Source of the DNA: Obelidium mucronatum
Taxonomy: Eukaryota; Chytridiomycota; Chytridiomycetes; Chytridiales; Chytriomycetaceae
Assembly: GCA_025765595.1 (NCBI GenBank)
Contig: JAIVFH010000004.1
Coordinates: forward strand, 62,001-126,000
DNA length: 64,000 nucleotides
Reading direction: 5' to 3'
Shown: positions 53,901-64,000 of the stretch, in pieces
How positions within the stretch are numbered: position 1 is the first letter of the stretch
How the letters are laid out: the number at the start of each line of letters is the position of its first letter
Notes under the pieces: generated by a model
What the model was told of the DNA's origin: nothing
The model's input: only the letters and a program-made list of their open reading frames with translations
Database searches by the model: none
Position numbers and translations under genes: made by a program

Positions 53901-56286
53901 TGATTCCGAACGATCCTCCTTCCAATCCCGTAACGCAGAACTGGAACGGGAAATATCAAACCTTCGGAATCAAGTCCAAGAAAAAGACAAGGAAGGACGA
54001 GTTGTAGTTGGCGAAGTGGAAAGATGTGCAGGCTTTGTTCGGGAAGTATACGAGCTCCTGGATGACTGTGCAGGAGCTTTCAAAGTCCGTGGGGACAGTA
54101 GCAGTGGTGGTGGCGGTGGGTGTCGTTGATGAGTCTCCACACCCTTTGGCCGCTCACTACTACCCATCATCGACTCTACAGCAGCAGCAAGCCTCTGGCG
54201 TCACGAGAAACTCATCCACTTCTTCCTCGTTGGGGAAATATCAGTCCCCAACCTCGCCATCGGCGGGACTCATGGCCTTGGTGAACGCGGCCACATCATT
54301 TGGATCCAGTTCTGCTGCGACACCGATAGGCAGAGCGAATGGAGGTGGGTTTGGAGCAAACCCGCTCCTTTTGGCGCATCAGGCGCAACAACAGCAACAA
54401 CAACAACAACAACAAGCTGCCGCTGCGGCACCGGTCCTCGCGATCCTTTCAACCCTTCGGACAGATGAACGTGAGATCCGACGCAGACTTCGGGAACTAC
54501 AAGATGATATCCGGTGTCAGACTTTGGAGCTTGTTGGGCTTCAAGATGAAATGGCTGCGATGGGTGCAATGTCTTCACAGAATTATAGTGCTGCTGATGA
54601 TGGGGGAGGAGGAGGAGGAGGAGGGACCGGAGAACTGTCGCCAGAGTTTGGGTCTAGTGGATTGGGTGTTCCTGGAGGAAGCGGTGGTGGTGGTGGTGGT
54701 ATAGACGTTGGTTTGTCGCCAAACACGGAGAATTCAAGATCTGGAATAAGTATTGGAGGTACTGGCGTTTGCAGCGGCGGCGGCGGTGTTGGGATGGGCA
54801 GAGTTGGCCACTCATTTGGCCACCTCAATCCCAATTCTAGAGGAACTGCATATTTCGAAACGAGAAATTCAGCGGCTTGAAAGCGTCTTAGAAGATCTTG
54901 TGTCTGCATCCGAGAAAGCCAAAGCGGAAGCAGACGACGTGTTGTTCAAGTACAATGAATTAATCCAGGATTTACCGCTTCGCGAAGCGCATATTGAGCA
55001 GCTGACAGAAGCCATTACTAGATTGAATTCGGAGAAGGAGGAATGGATCGAGTCGAATGAGAATGCGTGGATGAAGATGGAGAGACTGAAGGGGGTGTTG
55101 GAAACTGTGCAGAATGAAAAACTGGGGTTGGAGACTCGGTTGAGGGAGCTTTCTAAGAGCTTGAAGGCTTGCAAGTTGAGCATGGAAGGCTGGATTCTGA
55201 TTGGAAGTTGAAGATGGGAGAGATGACGCAAACTGTTGATGCTTTGACTGAGCAAGTGAAGGCGTTGAAGGGCTCCCTGCAATCTGCAGAAGACGTTGCG
55301 GCGATGCAACGAAATGAGTCTGAAGCTGCTCAATTTGACCTCAACAAAACAATCGTGGAATTACAAGGGGTGCTGAATAGTATGGAGACTCGAGTTCAAA
55401 CAGCTGAGGCTGAACGATCTGCTGCCGATGCAATAATCCGTCAGAAGAATGGCGACTTGGCTCGACTCGAGGATACCTGCGAAAAGCTGCAAGCCGCTGT
55501 CTGGGAAGGAAATGGGAAAAGCTGCCAAGCTCAAGGAAAAGGTGGAAGATTGGAGGGTTGTGTGTAAACTAGCTATGGAGTGTCTTACCACTCGGTTTGA
55601 AGCGTTGGGAATATGGGGGATGCCCTGGCGGACATGGATATGTTTGTTTCAGGGTTTGTTACAGAGACTCTTGATCGCCAAGCCTCTCCCATGTCAGTGG
55701 CTGTGGTGGAGGGGGGCAAGAATCCTTTACATATCAAGAATGCTGATATGAATTCGTTCAAGTCTGCTTTGACCGTCTCTTCATCTATGAGTAACAGTGT
55801 TGGGGAACAACATGATATGTCACCACAACGATTGACTCCAGGCTACCAAACTTGGATGTTCGCGAATCGTATTTGAATATGATTTATCTGATTGATTCTC
55901 TTGATATTGCTGGTTGGTCTGATGCTGTAATCAAGTCATGCCATACTTGGAAAGAGGGAATAATGACCCAAAGCTTGAGGAGAGCAATGGTACCGGATAT
56001 CAAGATATCATTCTCCAGGTATGCTATTTCATCTTCTGGCTCAATTTAGGTCCAATATATTCACTATCTGCTTTTTTTTTTGTTTAGGTTTAAGGAAGGT
56101 GATTTGGCGTTATTTCTTCCAACGAGAAATCCCAAAGCTTGGGCTGCATTCAATGTGAATGCTCCTCACTACTTTTTGTCAACAGCTTCAGCAGAGACAC
56201 ATTTCTCTACTCAAATCAAAAATAAGGACTGGATTCTTGCAGTCATAACTAAAATCGAGGAACGCCAAGCTGTGAACAATTCCTAG
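50923..56286 (+). CDS. ATG11: Atg11-family selective-autophagy scaffold (multi-exon, several frame breaks)
   Basis: A scaffold that links cargo receptors to the Atg1 kinase. The N-terminus is ubiquitin-like (IIVFVADTGRRATLSASAL... LGLSAPDLIVLGLDG). Next come family hallmarks LQALHRIPVHPK and LSDYVPEEKLLLWADKC, then an Atg17-like region ending in QLLHVHRMPAAWGAAMVEIVRR, long coiled coils (53690-55560), and the C-terminal Atg11 domain, FKEGDLALFLPTRNPKAWAAF and NAPHYFL. An in-frame TAG at 56284 precedes GNPFGLVVGSRYFW, which is normally part of the domain. Introns are evident (for example near 51725-51815 and 53555-53637). Frame changes without splice sites occur near 51335, 54115, 55165, 55515, 55615 and 55845. 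Confidence 0.82.
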
Positions 56287-56445
56287 GGATCTGGTACTGT
56301 TCAGTCTGAAGGGAATCCATTTGGTTTGGTTGTAGGGTCTCGGTACTTTTGGTGCACCTCAATACCAGTTGACGAAGAAGTGATAGTGATGCCTTTTTTT
56401 GTGTATTTAAAACTCGATAATAATACAGTAAACTGCTGTGCATAT

Positions 56446-59400
56446 TTATTGCTGATTCTCATCATCACTATCTTCGTCCTGTTCTTCTTCTTTTGGCTCA
56501 ATAACGAGGCTTTGGGTGTATAGTTCCTCTTCTGTTGCAACTCCCAACCCAGACAATGATAAATCTTCAGATACTCCTATCGGCTCTGTCGAGAATTTAG
56601 CTTTTGTTTCGCCGATTCGACTCAAGAAATTTTGAACTCCTTCTATTGCTTGCCACTGAAAAGGTGTTGCTTGGAATTTTTGGATTTCCTTGATGACTCC
56701 ATGTATTTTTTTGCATTTATCAAAGTTGATGAGTCGAACTTTTCTCGAGGCGTTTATATCAGTGTTTGGTAGCAATTCCGGATTTCCGAGGTCGATGAAT
56801 GTCAAGTCCGTGAAAAATAGTCCTGTTTTTTTTTTTTCGTTAACTTAATTAATAAAGTATTTGAATAGAAACCTAAGAATGGTATTGCTGGAAGCTTGAT
56901 ATCTTTCATTTCTTTTCGATAACTGGCATATTGTCCTTTTGGGCTGACAATTTCAGCCGTCTGCTCATATTCAGCACAAATCGACGGATAATGTTTGTTG
57001 AACTTTCTCCACGTGCGATGCAACCGAGCGACTGGGGCCATTGAAAGTCCAGCAACGATTCCCGTGATTCCGTTGTAGTTTTTTATATCGCGGCATTTCT
57101 GTGGCTATTGGTGAGGCAAACCGCTTGTGTTTTTAACCGGGCTGGCACTTACAATAGCGCATTGTGCAAAGTATTTCAGCAGGATCACTCGTATTTTGAC
57201 ATTTGACGCAGAAATAATTACAGTGGCAATCCATATAGTCAGCTAGAATAAAAAAATTGCGATGAATATAGAAAGTGATTTCTCTTATAAATGCAACATA
57301 CATTGTTTGTATGAGATATCATTCGAGAAATGGCTGATTGGGGGGACGATGTATATTCTTTTGTACAAGCCTTTCCCGCTGTCTTTCTCCCCATGGCCTG
57401 AAGCCTGGCGGCCACCCGCTCTTTCTCGATTTTCGAAGCCCAAATTTGATCCAAACACTCGGATGCACGAACCAGTAAGAAATCGTCGAATTCTGAGATT
57501 GTCAACTGCTTTGCAAACTCAAGTGGATCCAACTCTACTATTCTGGTAGCATCGGAAAACAGTACCGCTGGATCTATACCAGAGAAGAGTCCAAAGGCTT
57601 TCGGGACCACTTTCAATAGAGCTTGTTTTGCTTGATGGGTTTGATTTGTTCCAATGGCCGCCATTTTCAAGTCCATCGTACCAAGTAACAGTTTCCCATT
57701 CACTTCCCAATCTGCAAGTATCACCTTATCGATGTAGTCCCGAGTATTACTGAACAGAATTTCGTTTTGTACAAAGTCTTCCTCAAAATACAAGCTTATC
57801 CAAGTTGCCAGAACTTTGAGCACACTGCGAAAACGGTTATTATTTTGATATCAAAGTGCATGGAAACTCACTTTTGCTGTATCGGCTTCACTTTGATCTC
57901 GAACCAAGCTGTGAACTCACGCTCGTTTAGATTGCTCGGAGGGATTATTCCCTCATAACGGGCCGTGAGGCATTTCAACAATTCAACTGATGTTGTGAAA
58001 GAGTGGTGGCACATTAACAAAATACTTGCCAACTCAGATTCTAATTCAAACTGATTAGTTTGCCATAAGTCGATGATGGCAAAAAAAGAAAGCACCATAG
58101 TTGTTATGCGATGTTATGAGTTCCACCAGTTTTGAAAGCTGACCACCTTTAAGACTGTTTTGTTTGGCATCAAACACAATTCCGTCGATTTTATCGTCCA
58201 ACTTCAATTTCCCAATGTCGCATTGCTCGGAAGATTCCTATAGAAAGATAATAGTCATTTCGAATTCCAGATCTTTCACTCAACAGTTCCAGTTGTTCCC
58301 CTCCATGCTTCAAATAGTGCCATGACGTTTCCATTCTGAGTGGTTGTTCGGTTCCACTCTTGTTGTCGTCGCAAATCCCCTTCCCAGCAAACCCGTATCT
58401 TGCCGGCTACCGCTTTAGCAACCGAAAACAGTTTCTTTACCGACTAAGACGCAAGGATAGCAGGCTTCAAGCATTTTGCGTTCGATATCGGGGGTTGACC
58501 ATGACAAACTAGCTTCTCGCCCAAGTTCTTCAACCCTTGCTGAAGTTTCAAGAACCTCTTGCTGAGAAATATCCAACAAGAACAATGCCGGAGCAGGAAA
58601 ATCGCATATGTTCAGCTTGACGCCAGTTTTCTCAATCGCTTCAATGTCATCTTCATCCAATACAACTGAATCAAACGAATCGGCAAAGTCGACAAACAAA
58701 TCAAAGCCTTGAATTTCTTCAATAATTTCAATTGCTCGCACGCTGACTAGATTTGACGCTTGAATGTATCGATCTCGCTGTTTTTGAGTTTGAGCTTTTT
58801 TGAGTTCAGTTACAGCAACCACGAATTGTTTCAAGTTAAGCTCCAACGCCTTGAAGTATTCAACATCAGGGTCTGCGGGCTTTTCGTCGATATTTTTGAT
58901 TGCCTCCAAATTCGAAATTGATCCATGCACTGCCATTGTTTTAGACAGTTGCTCCACATTCAGCAAGTCGTTTAGCTGTTTGTACTTTTCGTAAGTGACG
59001 AGATTCGGTCTCGGCCATCCCTTGCCGTCTTCAATATCTTGGACGTAATTGGAAGTTTCCATTTCAGCCGAGTTGCGATTTTCATTCACTTGCTCAAACT
59101 GTTGGAGACGGGTTAAAAATCACGGAACTTTTGTTGAAAATAAATACCTGAAGCAAAAGCTGCTTATCCAGAATAGAATAGAAGCCCAAGCAGTTTGAAA
59201 GGTCGACAAGTGACTTGCATGATCTTGACAATGCTACTGCGGATTGCATCATGTCTGATAAGGCTGTAGTCGGCGGCCAAATACCACAAGCAATTTTAGT
59301 AGTGAACATCAATGATTCTTGAAATTCTGTTCTCAAAGCTTTCGCCTGTTGATTGAGAACAGCAACCAAATCCGATTTTGCAAATAAAGAAGTCTCGAAC

Positions 59401-61419
59401 AACTTGTTACTCAAGGCAGGAGAATATTGAGGAGAAATTGGGACAAACCCATCTCTTGGAGATCTGTCAGACGATCGAACAGTTTCAAGCATATCCAATA
59501 TTGCAGTTGAGAACCTGATTGCTTTTGCAGCAATTACGACATACGTCGCTTTGTCGTGTTTATTCGCTGCGACGGCTAACTGTGTTATGCACTTGAATAC
59601 TTGCAAAAAGGCGTCGTCAAAATCAGTTCCACGGATTGGAAGGTGCTCTGTCAAGTCAAGCCGTCCTCCACTATTTATAAGAGTGTCATTCTGATTGGGT
59701 ATGTTAGCAACGAAAGACCGTCAGACTATAGATGTACCTGTGATGGAACTGCAAACTTTCGATTATTTACGGAAGCTCTTGAAGGAACATCCAATAATTT
59801 AGCGGATGGATTTTCCGACTTCAGAATCTCGATCAGCTTGGAGGCGTCATCCATATCATCTGAAGATAATAAATACAGCTGATCTTTTTTGGCAGCCGGA
59901 AGTTTTTTGGATGGATCCACAACGGGTTGCTTGAATTTAACCAACCATCCTTGGAGTTCCCACTCCCAAATAGGGTATTCAACACTCAACTTTTTCATTC
60001 TGCGAAGACCTTGCTTAACCCAATCATCTGTTTCCATGTTTGAGACAGCACCAGCATGTACCAACATCTTTGCAACTTCCATTCGACGCATCCAACAAGC
60101 TATCATGATTGCAGTGCATCCTTTTGGAGAACCCACTCTTGCATTCACATCGGCACCATTTTTCAAGAGATAACGAACTACTTCAGAATGCCCGCTGAAA
60201 GACGCGAGCATCAACGGTGTTGGTGTGAATACTTCTACCCAAGGTTGAATTCCGGGGGCATCTCCTCCCTCAACTTGAGCCTTACCAATCTCTACTAAAT
60301 ATTCAACTGTTGCAAGATGCCCTGAAAGACACGCATAGCAAAGTGCTGTTAATCCTCGGGCGTCAATCATATCGATATGAGATTTGGGTGTTGCTGGACT
60401 TATGCATTCTTCGATCAAACCCAAATTTCCTTTGTATGCTGCTTTCATCAACGGAGTGACTCCTTGTTTGTTTTTCAACGTGGAAAATTGAGAAATATTC
60501 TGGCCGTCTTTAGGGAGTTTGATGTTGAGGTATGCTGCTGTGTGGGGCGAGAGTGGCAGGACGGGGATTATATTCACAACCTTTGCCAGATCGAAGGGTG
60601 AACTTCCATTTGAAGTATCTACCGATACTGATAAACTAGAATCTGGTTTTTGGTATAATGGCGACAGGAGCATTGGTGATGTGGACTTTCCTTTACCAAG
60701 AGATGGGTTTTGAGTTGCCTTTTTTGGTGTCAAGGGTGACATAGAAGTTTTCTGATGAGTGGATGCCATGGAATTACTTGCATAAAGTCCTTTTGATTCC
60801 TTTTCGACTTCTTCGGGGGAGAGTTTACCTCCATGGAGAAGTAGCAGTTGTGTCAATTTATGCGAATACCCAAGCAACCTTAGCGAGAGGAGTGTCGGAG
60901 AAACTCCATGATTTATTTGCTTTGTTGGGATCCGCCCCTTTGATCAGCAATATTGCTGAAAGGAGGAAGTCTTTGTATGCAACGGTGACATGTAAATTTG
61001 TGTTGCCAGTAGATGTCGATAGGGCGTTTAACTGTTTGAAGTACTTTAATTTGCACTGATCGAGTGGAAGATAGCCTACGCAGTTGGTCAATTTCCCCTT
61101 CCTGTGTATAATTGAGATTTTTAAGTGAAGTTCATCACGTTATCAACTCGACCTGACAGTAGTCCAAAAATCCTTTTGATTTGGTCAAAGACTGATCTCC
61201 AATCAAGTGAAAAGAGCTTTGCGACGTGACAGAGCTTGAAGGTCTAGGTGTGTGATGAATACAATAGTTCCAGTTACTTGAAACTTACGTGACGGAACTG
61301 ACACGCCCTCCGCGGCCCTCTCTGAAACTTCTTCTAGCTCCAATGGCACTTAGAAATGAGGACTTCGAGTTGGAATCTTTGTCAGGAACTATTGTTGTTG
61401 GCTTCTTCAACCCCTTCAT
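56446..61419 (-). CDS. Ankyrin-repeat / RasGEF (CDC25-type) fusion protein
   Basis: Predicted Ras-family GDP-GTP exchange factor with N-terminal ankyrin repeats. The start is the ATG at 61419 (MKGLKKPTTIVPDKDSNS). Ankyrin repeats lie at about 61060-60080 (GVTPLMKAAYKGNLGLIEEC, GLTALCYACLSGHLATVEYL, PTPLMLASFSGHSEVVRYLL, CTAIMIACWMRRMEVAKML). A helical middle region follows (59660-58250), then a RasGEF_N-like stretch (VLATWISLYFEEDF) and the catalytic domain (DPLEFAKQLTISEFDDFL; VARLHRTWRKFNKHYP; IPFLGF; NPELLPNT; LINFDKCKKIHGVIKEIQKFQ). The C-terminus is acidic. Several introns are clear (60077 side excluded; for example donor at CAG/GTACAT near 59735). Frame breaks are suspected near 60875 and 58425. 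Confidence 0.8.
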
Positions 61420-61526
61420 TGTCCCAATAATTTTTTTGTATTTCACAGAAAAGTTCAAACAGAAAACAAACAAAAGTTGAAAGTGAAAGATGATTAAACA
61501 AATTACAAGAGGCGCAAATACTATAG

Positions 61527-63819
61527 TTAGTTCGCCGGAACAGCTTCGCTCCGCTCCACTACTTCGTCTTTCTTTGCAAACCAAATAACAGTTGCAACAC
61601 CAACAAAAGAAGATATTGCACATGCTGCCATTGCACCCCATCCAGTTGCTGTGATTGTTGTGGGAAGGGTTGAAGGTCCAACCATGTACCCAGTCATGTC
61701 AAGACCCTTATTTCCTGCAGCATTTCCAGATGATGGGATCCCTTGTGCCTTACACATAGCGGCCATAGCTGGGTCGATAGATCCGCCAATCTTTGATGGA
61801 GCCTCGAATAAGATCGCAGCAAGACCGGCTTCAAAGTGCCATTCGATGTGACAGTGCAAGAACCAAGCGCCAGGATTCGATGCCTGGAATCTCAGAATAG
61901 TGTATCCTCCTCCTGGAATGTTAATGGTATCGCGACGCATTGGGTTGGCTGGGAGTGGGTTTGGGTACGGGTTGGAAGCGTCAAAGGTCTCGTTGCTCAA
62001 AGCAATCACTTGGAAAGCATGTCCATGCAAGTGGACTATCAAATAGGGAAGAAAAACCATTTTGTCAAAAACATGACTTTATCGGTGTTGCGGTACTCAC
62101 ATGGATGTTTTCCGCTGTCGGAGTTCACAATAATGATTTCTGCCACATCTCCAAGATTCTTAACCACCATTGGCAAAGTGGAATGCTCCGTAAACTGCCG
62201 GGTTGTTCACATGGTCACTTCCAATCGTTTGCGCGGTAAACAAGCTTGGAACTGCAGGCATCATGAATGGAGTTGAGTTGAATGTACCATGGTTGACTCC
62301 ATCAGAAAATACTTGAAAGATGACTTCCAAATTGAACGAGTTGCTTGGATGAGGATTTGGTAGGGCGTCAAGCACAGCAACAGGAACTAGAGTTGTCTCA
62401 TCCATCAAATCAGTCTCCAAATCAGGAATGGTATCATTCGAGGCTTGGAAAATTTCAGCATTTGGTGCAGAGTTGTACACGAGCGTCATCGTCACGTCTT
62501 CAATGAGGCCTTCTGCGCGAGATTCAAACATTCCACTCTCCATGACAGCATGAACGTTGTAATTCACATCGGTACCATTTCCGGCTTCGCGAGCCTTAAC
62601 AATAACAGACATTCGCTGTGCCGGGGCCAAAGCAAAAGCCTTTTGGAGGCTTGGCTCCATATCCACCTAATTTTCCATTAGATCCAATACAGCGGCAGAA
62701 GACACTACTTACTCCATCGGCCTCAACAACATACATATCATGACCCTCAAAGTAAATGTCATATGTTACAAGGGCAGCAAATGACACGAAACGGAACTTG
62801 TAGGTCTTTCCAGGCGTCATTTTGAAGTCAAAGTGATCAACTTCATTCAACATTCCTTGATCTAACAGGAACAATCAAAAATCAAATTGGTTGTCATAGA
62901 ATATACCCTACTTGGCGTTGGCTCAGCCCCGGATGGATTATAAATACTCAAGAAGCGGGAAAGGACAATCGGATGTTCTTCGTTGTACCAATCAGCGACA
63001 GAAATAACTGTCTCTTCGTCAAATGGCGCCATCTCAACAGATTTCGGTGGGTTGATGACCAACGGAGCACGTAATCCATCAACGTACTCTCCTTTCCAGT
63101 GAGCATGAACCCAGTAAGTACCCCACTGCAAAACTTGGAATTTGTATTGGTATGATCCTCCAGCTGGAATTGGACTGTCGAGTGTTGTCTTGTCAGTGAA
63201 TGATGCTTCAAAGTATAAAAGTTACCATTGAGTTGCGTATGTAGCACCGTCCATATTCTGAGATCCATAGTGGAAGATTCCGTGAAAGTGAATCGCAGTC
63301 TCCTTGTCAAGGTGGTTGACCTGTCAAAAGTTCAAAACACTTAGACGACATCGCTGGCGAGTGTAGGTACTATATGCATACCACGTTGAAAATAACTGTA
63401 TCGTTATAATCGACGACCATTCCTTCGATTCTATAGCGAAATACGATCTGAATATTTGATGCAGCCAGGCAGAAAACAACACTGGTAACTCACGGCCATT
63501 TTCCATTCACACCAATCATACGTCGAGTTGTATTGAATCTAGTAACGCCATTGACGTATCCGATATCCCAAGTGAATGTCTTAACACCTCCCTGTTGGAA
63601 CACGCCAACTGGAGCTGGACCTCCGGTATCACCAATTTGCTGGACAAAGGCACTGCTGGGCCGGGCTAATGCTGCACTTGTTGTTGAAGAAGAAGTGCTT
63701 TGAGCTGACGCAAACGCCGCAATGAAAAGAGCGATAACTGATTGCTTGGTTAGAAATCAATAATCTGTTGGAGTTTTGGGCGGACACATACGCTGGATGA
63801 GGGTCTTGGAATAGCTCAT
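61527..63819 (-). CDS. Fet3-like multicopper oxidase, membrane-anchored
   Basis: Secreted or type I membrane multicopper oxidase; by similarity probably a ferroxidase, though laccase activity cannot be excluded. The start at 63819 gives MSYSKTLIQ, spliced to IALFIAAFASAQS, a signal peptide. The four copper motifs are present: AIHFHGIFHYGSQNMDG, GTYWVHAHWKGEYVDGL (His-Ala-His instead of the usual His-Ser-His), HPFHLHGHAFQVI and FLHCHIEWHFEAGLA. Near the C-terminus, GWGAMAACAISSFVGVATVI is a membrane segment followed by a short charged tail, as in Fet3. Seven or so introns have good GT-AG ends and I found no frame break. No iron permease gene is seen beside it within the window. Confidence 0.88.
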
Positions 63820-64000
63820 TGCAAAGATGCTAAGGGCTATTGGATGCGCTTGTATTTGAAGCTAAAACGAAAAGGGCTTTTAATGAGGTTTTTAGTTCCT
63901 ACTTTTTTTGGAGATGTTGGTCGGAAAGTCAGCAACCAATCAGAAGCCTTCGGAACCTGGGAGTTCCTTGTGACAACGCAAGCGAGATAACACGCACGCG
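63820..64000. promoter_or_regulatory. Upstream region of the multicopper oxidase gene
   Basis: The remaining 180 bp at the right edge; nothing coding is seen. Confidence 0.35.

Noticed and set aside
15572..56286. Programmed ribosomal frameshifting as explanation of the frame breaks
   Set aside because: The breaks go in both directions, lie in unrelated sequence contexts and affect unrelated genes; I see no recurring slippery site.
1..64000. tRNA or rRNA genes, CRISPR arrays, transposons
   Set aside because: None was seen on either strand by eye: no cloverleaf-like boxes, no regular spacer arrays, and no transposase, integrase or reverse-transcriptase motifs. A covariance-model scan would be decisive for small RNAs.

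Overview
The window looks like nuclear DNA of a zoosporic (flagellated) fungus, most likely a chytrid. Evidence: short GT-AG introns of about 55-90 nt; fungal-type proteins (an Atg11 scaffold, a tyrosinase, a Fet3-like multicopper oxidase, an ankyrin-RasGEF protein); and two cilium-associated genes, radial-spoke head RSP4/6 and a TPPP/p25-alpha protein, which higher fungi have lost. No species is named because nothing here fixes it.

The dominant feature is a tandem array of homeobox genes, all on the + strand. Twenty (HD1-HD20) lie head to tail from 2.1 to 32.4 kb with essentially nothing between them. HD21 follows at 35.6 kb and HD22-HD23 at 39.8-41.5 kb. By homeodomain sequence they fall into blocks in map order: class A (HD1-HD14, helix1-helix2 loop NPFPS), class B (HD15-HD20, loop NQPN/QNPSS), HD21 (two homeodomains in one protein) and class D (HD22-HD23, invariant Asn51 replaced by His). 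None has the three-residue TALE insertion. Class A proteins share three further features: RRxSLP boxes in a disordered N-terminal region, an acidic/Pro linker ending in RRxS, and a C-terminal box resembling PLSxDNPYFFVE. About half of all members have an intron at exactly the same place, inside the Trp48 codon of the recognition helix.

Flanks and insertions: 34-1637 (-) leucine-rich-repeat protein with Val/Glu/Thr-rich ends; 32.6-35.0 kb (-) RSP4/6; 37.1-39.3 kb (-) tyrosinase with N-terminal beta-trefoil lectin repeats; 41.6-46.1 kb (-) PP2A B''-type regulatory subunit with a long disordered N-terminal region; 46.4-47.7 kb (-) TPPP-like protein; 49.5-50.7 kb (+) PH-domain protein; 50.9-56.3 kb (+) ATG11; 56.4-61.4 kb (-) ankyrin-RasGEF protein; 61.5-63.8 kb (-) membrane-anchored multicopper oxidase.

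Caution: from about 16 kb on, several genes, including conserved single-copy ones (RSP4/6, ATG11), show single-base frame breaks in both directions with no splice sites to explain them. I think residual indels in the sequence are the likeliest cause, but real decay of some array members (HD19, HD20) is possible. The class A block up to 15 kb reads cleanly.
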